A DNA stretch of 64,000 nucleotides. It comes from Mytilus edulis. Lineage: Eukaryota > Mollusca > Bivalvia > Mytilida > Mytilidae. The notes below the pieces were generated by a model, which did not search any database, was not told where the DNA came from, and worked only from the letters and a program-made list of their open reading frames with translations. The position numbers and the translations under genes are program-made. Positions 13,876 to 23,555 of the stretch are shown here, piece by piece (the first letter of the stretch is position 1; every line of letters begins with the position of its first letter). The stretch covers positions 25,563,117-25,627,116 of the forward strand of contig NC_092352.1 of assembly GCF_963676685.1 (NCBI RefSeq). Direction: 5' to 3'.

Positions 13876-14039
13876 TAAGTCCCCTTCGACTTTGTATGTA
13901 GGGAAGTCGACTAAGACTTATAACAGATGAATAAAGCATTGTAACATTCCATCTATAATACATCTGGTGTAAAACATATTTCCAATTAAATCTTATGATT
14001 TCTGGAACACATATAAAGGTAACAAAATGTTGAAAACAA
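13876..14039. other. Remainder of dispersed repeat and unassigned sequence
   Basis: The start continues the repeat interrupted by the MITE. The rest is unremarkable AT-rich sequence downstream of the SPARC 3' end. Confidence 0.5.
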
Positions 14040-14609
14040 ATTTTATTGAAATTTAAAACATAAGCTGTAAAGAGTATTTTTAGTTTATAAATTGGCACAG
14101 AGATTCAAAGTACATTCCAACGGTCAGAACCAAACGGTCTGCATGATAGATCAAATTTCTTTTTAAAAATACAAAATTTCAACAACATTTTGTGATGTCC
14201 TCCCTCAACCAAATTTCCTGAACCCTGTGCAGAATTTATAATAATGAAAGACTTTTTAAACTAGAGGTACTAAGGTATAGCTAATTTTCATTATAACTAT
14301 CTCATTACACAGTATGCCTACATTATTACAAACAAAAAGAAACCAACAAATTACAAAAGAACTTATTTACAACACTGCTAAATAAGTGTTACATACATAT
14401 AAACAATATAGCGTATTTAACTAAAGGACAGACATCTATATTACAAATGTAGAAAAAGAGACAGTTTCCTAATTGTTAATATTATTTTTAAAAAATTTCC
14501 TCGAAAGAGAGCAATTGATATAATGTTGTTCTGTCTGTTCATTACATTGATAGCAATCAGCACATTTTGTATTAAATTGTTCAAAAATAACAGCATTGTG
14601 TTGTTGAAA
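14040..14609 (-). other. Probable SPARC 3' UTR
   Basis: This follows the SPARC stop codon on the minus strand. A minus-strand AATAAA at 14042-14047 is the most distal polyadenylation signal that I would assign to it. The exact cleavage site is not visible. Confidence 0.4.
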
Positions 14610-14662
14610 TTATGTTCTCTTTGCCCTGTTGTGGATGGCTTCACATTTATCAGCAAGATGAC
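14610..14662 (-). CDS. SPARC: SPARC exon 9: C terminus
   Basis: The acceptor is TTATTCAG. It codes for GHLADKCEAIHNRAKRT, then TAA at 14610-14612. The cysteine here (260) probably pairs with Cys195 in EF1, as inferred from invertebrate SPARC. Confidence 0.88.
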
Positions 14663-17600
14663 CTGAATAAAAAATATTTAAATTTAATTATATATGCAAT
14701 ATGTCGTAACCATTTATTATTAATTAGTTTGTGGCAATAAAAATATTTGTATTTGTAATATGATGCAATTCTTTCGATTTGTAAAGAAACCCATTGCAAT
14801 TTCTAATTCCAATAGAACATTATTTGTAGTGTGTGTTCATTATTGCAATGCCAATTTGTCAATTATATTTTGAACAACACTTAATATCAAAATGGACATT
14901 TGTGTTGTTGTTGCTTGCTAGGAATTCAAATAAAATCATTCTAAAACTATTAAAGTTTACATGTCTCAATTCATTTCTTATTTGTGAAACGTTTGAATTT
15001 CTACATGGTTTTGGCTTCATCTTATAAAAAATATGACCCTTCAAAGGTGTCTTACAGGATTGCTTAAAAGTACAAAAGTTCAGAATGTTCATACTAGAAT
15101 GGAACTTATAGCCAGTAATCATGCCAAGCTCTATGCTCATTTTGACATGGGTAATTTTCCATTTTCGCCACAGTAGACTACTAACCTTGATCCAATTCTA
15201 GACAGGTACCCCATTCATCAAGAGTGATGGTATGGTCACTGTTGTCATCACATTTGTTGAGGAAGGGAACCAGACAATGTTCTAATGGTTTGATTGTAGC
15301 AATTACCATTAGAAGTTCCCTTCTGGAAACATGTCTGTAAAGTAGATTGATAGATCAGAATATGTTATTAGATGCATTTGCAAGTACTTGGATATAATAT
15401 CAAAACAAGACTAATGTTGTTCTTAGGTTGTACTGTTATACCACTGTCCCAGGTTAAGGGGAGGTCTGGGATCCCGCTAACATGTTTAACCCCGCCACAT
15501 TATTTATGTATGTGCCTGTCCCAAGTCAGGAGCCTGTTTCAGTGGTTGTCGTTTGTTTATGTGTTACATATTTGTTTTTCGTTCATTTTTTTATATAAAT
15601 AAGGCCATTAGTTTTCTCATTTGAATTGTTTTACAGTCTATTCTGGGCCTTTTATAGCTGACTATGCGGTATGGACTTTGCTCATTGTAGAAGGCCGTAT
15701 GGTGATCTATAGTTGTTAATGTCTGTGTCATTTTGGTCTCTTGTGGATAGTTGTCTCATTGGCAATCATACCACATCTTCTTTTTTATAATGGTACATTA
15801 TTATAAAAGACTCACTTGCTTTACATTCATATAGTCAGACAACTTTATAACAACAAAATCTTAACTTAAAGAAAATGTTCTGTAGACTGTTCTTTTCCAA
15901 TTAAGGTTGAAGCAGGGACAGTGTATACTAACTCAGTATATAGTATAGACTTCCCTGGTTGAAGCCATCATCAACCATCAAAAGATTTTGTTAATTTTGT
16001 CCCTGGTTGAAGCCATCATCAACCATAAAAAGTTTTTGTAAATTTAATACCTGTCTTGAGGTCTGACATCCAGATTACAAAACTTCCAGATAACAGCATC
16101 AGTGTGGTGGTCATCAGCATTGGCAGTCCTCAAAAGTTCAAGGTAGTCTCCTAATTCATTCCTCCTGGCCTAAAATGAAATATAACATTTAATGTTACTT
16201 TTAAAGTTACATTTATGACAGCTATAATAGAAAAAATAATATTTGGATCATTACTTTGACTGCACATTTTTAGAAACAAAAGCATTATTAAGAATAGGAA
16301 AATAGACATAATGTTATCACTCAATTTAAAAAAAAAAAGAAGACTTTGTACCATTTCTTTCATGACAACAAATGTCCAATCCCTCATACGTCCTGGAAAC
16401 TGTTTCAACTCCCAGTCTTCACATGAGGTCATTTCTGAAAAAATAGATGTTTCTTGTCTTGAAATGAAAACTCAGATAAAGAAAGTCATACAACAACAAT
16501 ACATGATGAATAAATTTATTATTGAAGTTGTAGAGAAGTTTGTCAGATTTCAATAAAAAATATCATTTAGCTGAGTTTAGACTTGAATTTATATTATGCA
16601 TGGTGCTGCTAAGTGTTCAGTCTGGAACACTGTTGTTTCAAGCCATTATCTTGATATCCATCTTGGTTTTCCTTCAGGACAGTAATATTCTTTTTAAACT
16701 TAGAGCAAGTATATCAAAAGATACATATATCATCAAGCAAATGAAAATACAAAATATCTATAAATTGACATTGTTTTGAAAAGTTATCTCTAAACTTATC
16801 ATTATCATTTTGAATGTATTCAGAACAAAATACCCAGGCACCCTGTCCCCTCCCCTAAATCTGTATCTGCTTGCCACAGGGCAAGTTGTTTAATAAAGTT
16901 TATGTAAAACCCTGTACTATGGTATTTTTTAGCTTCTCTAATATCTGCTTTTCTGAAAATGCAAGATGACTTTTAACAATGAAGTTTAAAATAGAACCCT
17001 ATGAGGAAGACATTAAAATAGCTCAGGTTGGACACACCAATGAATAAACTCAGTGGATAACAGAGGCGGATTTAGACGGGGCCAGGGGGCCCAGGCCCCC
17101 TCTTTTCTGGGAAATATTTGGTTGCTTATATGGGGAATCAACGAAGCATGACCGGAGTGGGCCCCCACTTATAAAAAATTCTGGATCTGCAGTGGATAAA
17201 ACACTGTCAACAATACCAACAAAAAAAACAATTACCATCTGCATTGATCTGTATCCACACTTATACTGTCAACAAGATACTAACCTTTACAAGCTCCATA
17301 GTAATCCAGTCTGAGTTTCTTTGGTGATGAATGCTTACATTCATGGTCACCATTTTTACATAAACATTTGGCACGGTCTAGATGACATTCACTGGCAAAT
17401 GTTTCATTTCTGACAGAGCATACCTATATACATGACACATAAAAATGATATCAATAATATTGTTATCAATTGTAAAACTTTCGGTTTGAAAATTTTGAAA
17501 TGTATCCAAACCAAGGACTATTTGCATGATTAGAATATAATAGTCCTAGACCAAACATTCAAAATGTACAGTATTCTTTCTCCTACACTTCTTGTTTGTC

Positions 17601-20600
17601 TCTAACAAATAAAAGCAATTGCAGCATTGGCTCACAAGACCAGATATTTTTATTCTAATTATAGGGCTCATGAAGAGCACAGAAATGTATTGCAATGATT
17701 AAGATAATTGACACAATAGTTTTGATAATCATATGTAAATATGAATACTAGTATAATCATCTCAATTCTAAGATCTTAAACCACAGCCAGATTAGAGCCA
17801 TACACATATAAGTAATCAAATGATGACAAAAGGTAGAGCATCTGTATTGACATCATTGATGCTAACTCAGTTGTGTTTAAAATGATGTCTTCACCTACAA
17901 ACTACATTGTGAATTTAACAATTAAGAGATGAGAGAAGTTGAGAGATGATGAAAAAAAAATTAAGAAAAAAAAAAAAAAAATTAAGAGATGAGAGAAGTT
18001 TATACTTTTAGGTTGATTGTTGTTGACATACCCCAAATTGATGTGTTTTATACGGATGGATTACCAATGTAAGTTGCCGAAATTTACATTTACATCCTGC
18101 TGTGTGGCACCAGGGACTTATACATTTAACTAACCGCCCAAGATGTCCAGCAACAATTTATTAATCAATTTTATATTCTGTAATACTCAATATTCATGTA
18201 GTAGCATTACAATACGCTAAAGCAAATACAATGTAGAAAAGGTTTCTCTTTTTCATTCTTTTCTATGTCGTAAAGTGTGTCGAAATGTCGAATTCAAGAG
18301 TACATTGAATAGCAAAGAAACTACACAAAATTAAGAACTACAATACAGATGTTTTTGTTACAATTTTCACATTAGTAATTCTTAATGAGGTGTACATTTT
18401 GAAAGAAACCCTTTAAGCCATTACGAGTTTCCAAATGAAATGCATGTTTACCCTGAATCTTTCATCCAATTCATCTTCACATTCCCGGATACAAACACAT
18501 TTAGCATTAATGTTTTCATCCAGTATACATTCTTCTCCACGGCCACATCTCTTCAAGTAGCATGGATCTTAAAATAGAGCAATGAAATACTTGCAATTCA
18601 TGATGAAATTGAAATTCTTTTCTCAAGAATCAATTTCATCTAATTTCCTAATGCATGCAGATGAAGACTTTAGTTAGTTTGCTTCCTTTGTTTGTGTATC
18701 ATGTTTATTGTACAATTATTGGGAATATGAGTATATATTGGTTTAACTATGTCATATATATTGTTTGGAGATGTCAATCTTAATTACAAAGCTTGAATAA
18801 ACAATTATACAAACAAAGCAAGCAAGCTAACCGACGTTTTACTATACAAGCATTTGGAAATTAGCTGTAAAGAGAAACATCTCTTCATGTTATATGGATT
18901 TTAAAACAGACCATTGTACACTTATAATTAAGGATAAAGATGATTAAAATTCTTTTCTTGTGAATCAATTACAGAGAAATCCATTTGTTTAAGAAACGTT
19001 TATACGAATTTTATAAACACTTACATTACATAATTAAGTCTGAGACAGTAACAATTTATTTTAAGTATTACAAAAATAAATGTATCAAATGCTGCTTTCT
19101 AGATCCTTCTTTGGATTAATCGTCATCAGTATTAAACGATCACACTCAAACGTTTGGAATGTCAAAAATTCATTACAGCCGATTCCATTGATTGTGTAGG
19201 CAAATGTTATATCGTTGGTTAGCTTGCTTGCTAGCTGAACCGTGAAGTCATTCTTAGGTTAGGTAATCTATCCTCCTTTAAGAGTAGACTAGTCCGACAA
19301 CTAACCAATCTAACTGTCTAGGACTAGGCTATTTCAAAAGAAGGGTAGTATCTCTGACCTAATATTGACTTCACGGTTCAGCTAGCAAGCAAGCTAACCA
19401 AAGATATTATGAAAACAATTTTGAGGTACACAAGTTTAAACAAAGGTTTTTAAAACGTGCTGCTATATAACCGTAGTAGGACTTGAAGTAATTTGAACCT
19501 GTTTCTAAAACAATAAGAAAGATGTCTTCTATTGTAAAGATGACTAACATATAAAATTTCATACTGCAGTGGCGGATCCATTTTTTTGGACGATCAATGC
19601 ATTTGAATGGGGACATGTATTTAGAACCCCCCCCCTTTTTTTTTGTCCTGGGTTAGGATCCCCTTTTTTTAAATGGATGGATCCGCCACTGCATAGGGAC
19701 TTGACTATCGTAGATCATCGTACCAAAAGAGACCCGGAAGATTCTAACCCTGTTATATTCAAATTCATAAGTCAAAGAAAAACATACAAAACCTTATCAA
19801 GAAAAATCAACAAAAACACAATCAACAGTTTAGAAAATATAACAAGGAAAACTGATGTCTGATCAACATGAACCCCACAAAAAAACCCATGGGGTAACGT
19901 ACTTTTAAAATATTTAATGATACTAAAAAGATGTAGTACATTTATTAAATAAATCCTAGATTTGTAAAAACTCTGGCATACTTCACATAATTTTACATCA
20001 CTCACTTGTGCGTTCATTGCGTTGCAGTGGTACTACTTGTACTGGAACAGAATCCGTTTCCTCATCGTCATCATCAAAGTTCTAGATATGAAAGATTATT
20101 AGAAATAATAAATTATTTTATTTTTACCAATCATGTACCCTTGTCGAGCAAGATAGTATGATTTCATATCAACAGTTTAAGTAAGTACATCAAGGTTCTT
20201 TCTTATAACTGAGATCAACCTGTCGTTCGGTATGATTTTTTTGTCTTTCTCACTTATCCCCTTTCCATTTGAACCATCTCTGTTCCGTCTTCATCATTTT
20301 CATTACTTTGACACTGCCTTTACATGGAATTCTAATTTTTATTTTAATCTCCATTCGTTCGCCATTTTGTTTTCAGTTTAATTGCAATAATGAATCGGAA
20401 GAAAACGATGATTGTTAATGAAAACTAAACTTTATACATTATATAATGAACCTATGTTTTCCCCCTTCATTTATAAATTTATTTATATCGGTTAAATATG
20501 CCTTTGACTGTAAAATTTTCGAAACATACAACTTTTCCGATATTGTACCAAAAGATGTCATAAGAATTAATGTAATAAAATTGAGAATGGAAATGTAATA

Positions 20601-22705
20601 AAATTGAGAATGGAAGCGGCTTGTGTTTCTAGTTCAACAGCGCGCCCGCTTGTTCAATAATAAAGGAAAACTTTGAATGAATATTGATTGAACAGTTATA
20701 TACTATAACTATAAACTAGTTGCAAAATTGTTAAATTCTTTCTATTTTATTAGACGTAAATTTTCATTTCATGAATTTCTGGGGTTTTTTTTACCTTGTT
20801 CGTTAAATATAACCAAGACATGGGCCCGGGCCCACCACTTCACTATTTCATATTCATGTCATGATGGCCAAACACGAGACTGCTCTGAAGAGAAAACATT
20901 TAGTCCAAGAAAAAAAATTTTAGGGTCAGAAACACAGCCTTGAATGCCTGACTTTATTTTTATTAAATCAGGTTTGCAATCACAACTATACATTTTGCCC
21001 CCCCCCCCCCCAAAAAAAAAAAAAATTGGAAGACTATTTTCAATCGCCGTGTTGCCCTTGCGGGTATTTGCATATGCATTACCATTTACTCACAATATCA
21101 GTACAACTTTGGAAAATCTACAATGAGTAAATTGCTTTTGAAACAGACAGATTAGCGAGGCTCACTGAGCCTTTTTCTTTTATCCTGCAAATGAACTTTG
21201 AGCTTAATTTTATACTTATTTTACATTCTAACACTTGTTTTTAATAAAATCGACCTGATTGAAATACGGATCGCAATGAGGACAATGAACAATTACATTG
21301 AACAGTGACGTAAACTGACTTGAATAAAAACTCTCGCTCGTACAAGAAGCATGATACAAGTAGACTTTACTATACTGTACATCAATATTTGAATTGTCAA
21401 AATGTCGATCTCAAGAAGTTTTACATATTCAGAGGTCATCATCATGATCATAATAATTTAATACGACCGGGAAAAAAAATGCGCCCGTATAATGTTATGT
21501 TGTCGTCGTCGTCGTCGTCCGAAGACATTTGGTTTCCAGACAATAATTTGAGTATTATATATAGGTGTATATGGATCTCTACGAAATTGTTCCATTATTT
21601 TTTATCCAGCAAAATAAAGAATTAGATTGAAATTGGGTGTTATGGCCCAAATTTAATAGGGAATTAAGATAAAAGAGGGACCAAAAACTAGGAATTTCAT
21701 GTTACCCTGCAGCCAATAATTTGAGTATAAGTTTATGGTTCTATATGAAATTGTATTGGTCACAAGGTTCCATAACACATAAGAAAGATTGAGAATGATT
21801 TTGGTTGATATGATATGGGCCTAAATATTAGTAAGAAATACAGTTAAATTCTTTAATTCGTCGTTTTGCGTCATGCCGGTTAAAATGCCGGTTCGTTATT
21901 TTAGTATTATGATAGATTAGATATAGGAGAGACAATCTTCGCGTTTTTGTTGGTCAATGTTATATATATATATATATGATTATTCACGATTATTTGTGTT
22001 ATTTTGTAGCCGACTTGTTTGGATTTCATACTATTGAATAAAAAAAGATATCTCATATATATCGAGTTTTATGATGTTTTTAAAAATTTATTACGTATTA
22101 TTTTAATGTACATTCGTGACAAGGCATTTATTTGCCCCCCTTATACCATTTCGCGTTATTTTGCAAAATAGAAAGACCTATACAGTACATGTATACACAC
22201 TGTTACTTTAAAACGGCACAAACCGCAAATGAAAATGAATGAAGTTCTTTTCTCATGCTTTGTGAGTGGGAGTAATATTGTATTTAGTACTCAGCTTCCT
22301 TTTCAAATTAAATACATTTCCGTATTGCATTTTTGATAGACAGATCATTTTCTCTCTATACTTTATTACATAACCGTTCTTTCATCTTAAGACGCCTTAA
22401 TGAATTATGTAGACACCCAACAGAGTGGCTGACATCAACTATGAATCAGAAAAATTAAAATTTGGCAAACAACAGCGAGCGGAAGTCAAAAATAAACGTT
22501 TCTACGGAAACCATCGGTGTCTTATTTTTAAAGAAGAATTAAAAGACTGCATGTAACTAGGGTGTTGGCTTAGGTCAAGCTACTGTACATGAAATAAGAC
22601 TAGACATTGTTTATATAACTTTCTCACCTCTGGAGCTGCAACCTTGATATGAACCTGCGCTGCTACAAAAGTAACCAACAAGAACAGTAAAAATGGCCGC
22701 CACAT
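14610..22705 (-). CDS. SPARC: SPARC / osteonectin (BM-40), complete, 8 coding exons, 270 aa
   Basis: A secreted calcium- and collagen-binding matricellular glycoprotein. Coding exons in transcript order are 22628-22705, 20006-20081, 18452-18567, 17285-17423, 16352-16434, 16051-16169, 15186-15334 and 14610-14662. All junctions are GT-AG, phases agree throughout, and 813 nt gives 270 residues plus TAA. Residues 1-16 are a signal peptide (cleavage after VAA likely). Residues 27-36 are a short acidic run (NFDDDDEETD). Residues 52-136 are the follistatin-like domain, with NPC, 12 cysteines and an N-glycosylation motif at N96. Residues 141-270 are the EC domain, with the MRDW motif, EF1 at 198-210 (13-residue variant loop) and EF2 at 233-244. 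Cys pairs 141/224 and 232/248 match those known in vertebrate SPARC. Extra cysteines 112/119 and 195/260 resemble other invertebrate SPARCs. Human SPARC is about 303 aa; the difference is mainly the short acidic domain. Confidence 0.95.
15186..15334 (-). CDS. SPARC: SPARC exon 8: end of EF1 and EF-hand 2
   Basis: The acceptor is CTTTACAG and the donor CAAG|GTTAGT. It encodes RHVSRRELLMV (end of EF1) and the EF2 loop DDNSDHTITLDE, with ligands D, N, D and final E at the canonical positions. Cysteines 232 and 248 bracket EF2, as in the family. Confidence 0.94.
15372..15795 (+). repeat. Mussel dispersed repeat in SPARC intron 7
   Basis: Contains GGTCTGGGATCCCGCTAACATG, then the CCTGTCCCAAGTCAGGAGCC block, and ends TTGTCTCATTGGCAATCATACCACATC. 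Related sequences recur at 54690-55005 (plus) and, reversed, at 25503 and 52765. I recognise the family from mytilid genomes. Confidence 0.7.
15953..16048. repeat. 48-bp tandem duplication beside SPARC exon 7 donor
   Basis: CCCTGGTTGAAGCCATCATC begins at 15953 and again at 16001. The copies diverge only in their T-rich tails. The second copy ends almost at the exon 7 donor. Confidence 0.85.
16051..16169 (-). CDS. SPARC: SPARC exon 7: EC domain helices to EF-hand 1
   Basis: The acceptor is CATTTTAG and the donor ACAG|GTATTA. It codes for ARRNELGDYLELLRT onward to AVIWKFCNLDVRPQD, entering the first EF-hand loop. The intron that follows splits that loop. A duplicated 48-bp sequence lies immediately downstream of the donor. 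Confidence 0.92.
16352..16434 (-). CDS. SPARC: SPARC exon 6: start of EC domain (MRDW motif)
   Basis: The acceptor TTTTTTCAG leads into phase 1. The exon codes for E plus 27 residues, including TSCEDWELKQFPGRMRDW. This aligns with the first EC helix of SPARC (ELxxFPxRMRDW). The donor ATG|GTACAA is non-optimal, but it is fixed by the phase and by the next exon. Confidence 0.92.
17061..17191. mobile_element. hAT-like MITE with 8-bp target duplication
   Basis: Left end CAGAGGCGGATTTAG, right end AAATTCTGGATCTGCA, degenerate inverted ends of the CAGTGGCGGATCC family. GTGGATAA occurs directly outside each end (17053-17060 and 17192-17199), the 8-bp duplication expected for hAT. It lies in SPARC intron 5 and has a GC-rich core. 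Confidence 0.7.
17285..17423 (-). CDS. SPARC: SPARC exon 5: follistatin-like domain, Kazal half
   Basis: The acceptor is TATATAG|GTATGC and the donor AAAG|GTTAGT. Coding begins VCSVRNETFASECHLDRAKC and ends LRLDYYGACK, the familiar Kazal-like module. The NET sequon at residues 96-98 coincides with the glycosylated Asn of vertebrate SPARC. Two extra cysteines (112, 119) form a small insert seen in invertebrate homologues. Confidence 0.93.
17942..18000. repeat. Short A-rich direct repeats
   Basis: ATTAAGAGATGAGAGAAGTT occurs twice around an A-run in SPARC intron 4. The nearby intron sequence is otherwise unremarkable. Confidence 0.6.
18452..18567 (-). CDS. SPARC: SPARC exon 4: follistatin-like domain, first half
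   Basis: The codon split across the junction restores Asn of the NPC motif. The exon contains six cysteines in the spacing C-x4-C-x5-C-x9-C-x-C-x3-C, matching the EGF-like half of the SPARC follistatin domain. The donor AGG|GTAAAC leaves phase 0. Confidence 0.93.
18671..18832. mobile_element. Degenerate inverted-repeat element A in SPARC intron 3
   Basis: The left end TAGTTAGTTTGCTTCCTTTG pairs imperfectly with the reverse complement of CAAACAAAGCAAGCAAGCTA at 18810. The GGTTAGCTTGCTTGCT end is shared with element B at 19215. Confidence 0.5.
19215..19401. mobile_element. Foldback MITE B in SPARC intron 3
   Basis: Perfect inverted ends of about 34 bp (TTGGTTAGCTTGCTTGCTAG... at the left, its reverse complement at the right). 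Internal sequences also pair imperfectly (TTAGGTTAGG, GACTAGTCC), so the whole 187 bp can fold back. It has no coding capacity, and no clean target duplication was found. Confidence 0.8.
19567..19691. mobile_element. CAGTGGCGGATCC-family MITE, 125 bp
   Basis: CAGTGGCGGATCCA at 19567 is matched by TGGATCCGCCACTG ending at 19691. The core holds C-run/T-run segments (CCCCCCCCCTTTTTTTTT). It lies in SPARC intron 3. The target duplication is unclear. Confidence 0.75.
20006..20081 (-). CDS. SPARC: SPARC exon 3: acidic domain I
   Basis: The acceptor is ATATCTAG|AAC and the donor ACAA|GTGAGT, a consensus site. It codes for NFDDDDEETDSVPVQVVPLQ and then RNERT, entering in phase 0 and leaving in phase 1. 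The acidic run corresponds to the low-affinity calcium-binding domain I of SPARC and is much shorter than the roughly 50-residue vertebrate version. Confidence 0.9.
20569..20615. repeat. 22-bp tandem duplication
   Basis: TGTAATAAAATTGAGAATGG occurs twice in direct succession in SPARC intron 2. Confidence 0.75.
21430..21850. repeat. Dispersed repeat with GTCGTC run in SPARC intron 2
   Basis: Contains CGCCCGTATAATGTTATG, a (GTC)n run, CCGAAGACATTTGGTTTCCA and GGATCTCTACGAAATTG. A relative is at 45750-46330. I regard it as a bivalve transposon-derived repeat. The rest of this intron shows nothing else recognisable. Confidence 0.6.
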
Positions 22706-22724
22706 TTTCAGCAAAACTTTGGCA
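22628..22724 (-). CDS. SPARC: SPARC exon 2: start codon and signal peptide
   Basis: The acceptor TTTTCACAG ends at 22725. The ATG is at 22703-22705, in the context GAAAATGT with A at -3. It codes for 26 residues beginning MWRPFLLFLLVTFVAAQ, a short basic head followed by a hydrophobic core, then the mature start. The donor is GAG|GTGAGA. The exon ends in phase 0. No earlier in-frame ATG occurs in the exon. Confidence 0.93.
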
Positions 22725-23053
22725 CTGTGAAAATATAAAATATCATCAGAATTTCTCTTTGTTTAAGAAGAAAATACCCCTAGGGTTAAACTATATAATC
22801 CTTCGTTTTGATTAACAAGAAAACCATGTGTATGATAACAAAGTTATAAAGACCGTCTTATCATAGATAATTTGGGATATCTTGTAATTAAGATAACTTT
22901 TTATTATCTCACACCATGGATAATTCTTCCACGGTCAGATCAGACTGACAACTTAATATAAATCATTAATTTTATTTGAACTTTCAGAATGTTAAAGATG
23001 TTGTAAATTAATATAAAGATGTTTAAAACAAAATTAAAATAAGTAAGTCTTAC

Positions 23054-23108
23054 CTCTTCTCCTGATTCTAATATATATACACGAAACTTCTGCACACGAG
23101 AAGTGTGT
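23054..23108 (-). other. Candidate SPARC 5' UTR exon 1
   Basis: A consensus donor GAAGAG|GTAAGA ends at 23054, and the signal-peptide exon has its own 3' splice site upstream of the ATG, so a noncoding first exon is required. An initiator-like TCACAC places the start near 23108. There is no transcript support. Confidence 0.45.
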
Positions 23109-23129
23109 GACTAATTATGCACGTACTTG

Positions 23130-23136
23130 AAATATA
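23130..23136 (-). promoter_or_regulatory. Candidate SPARC TATA box
   Basis: On the minus strand the sequence GTGGTATATTTCAAG lies about 28 bp upstream of the initiator-like TCACAC at 23108. Spacing fits a TATA promoter. AT-rich surroundings make chance matches common. Confidence 0.35.
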
Positions 23137-23381
23137 CCACGACTGTATTTACACGTCAGGTTGTTTACTGATCGACTTGTGTGATAAGGAAATCTTCGAG
23201 ATGCGCACGAAGAAAATTTGTAAGAAAACTTCTCCCACAAAATTGACATTATTTCTATTTGGACAGTACAGAGATCTAAATGAGAGAGCAATATAAAAAC
23301 TCTTGTTTTTTTACCACTTTTTTTTACCACTGGCATGATGGTTAAAATATAAACATATTATTGAATAGAATACAATGCAGT

Positions 23382-23555
23382 CAGTGGCTGATCCAGGAAC
23401 TTTTATAAAAAGGGGGTGGGGCACTTACTGCCTAAGAGGGGGCCGCTCCAGTCATGCCTCAGCCTATTCCCTTTATAATCAACCATTTTTTCATTAAAAT
23501 TGGGGTCCTGGCTCCAAGCCCCCCCACCCCCCCCCCCCCCTTAAATCCGAATCTG
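23382..23555. mobile_element. Decayed CAGTGGCGGATCC-family MITE
   Basis: CAGTGGCTGATCCAGGAAC at the left and TTAAATCCGAATCTG at the right form weak inverted ends around a G-rich then C-run core. Confidence 0.45.
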
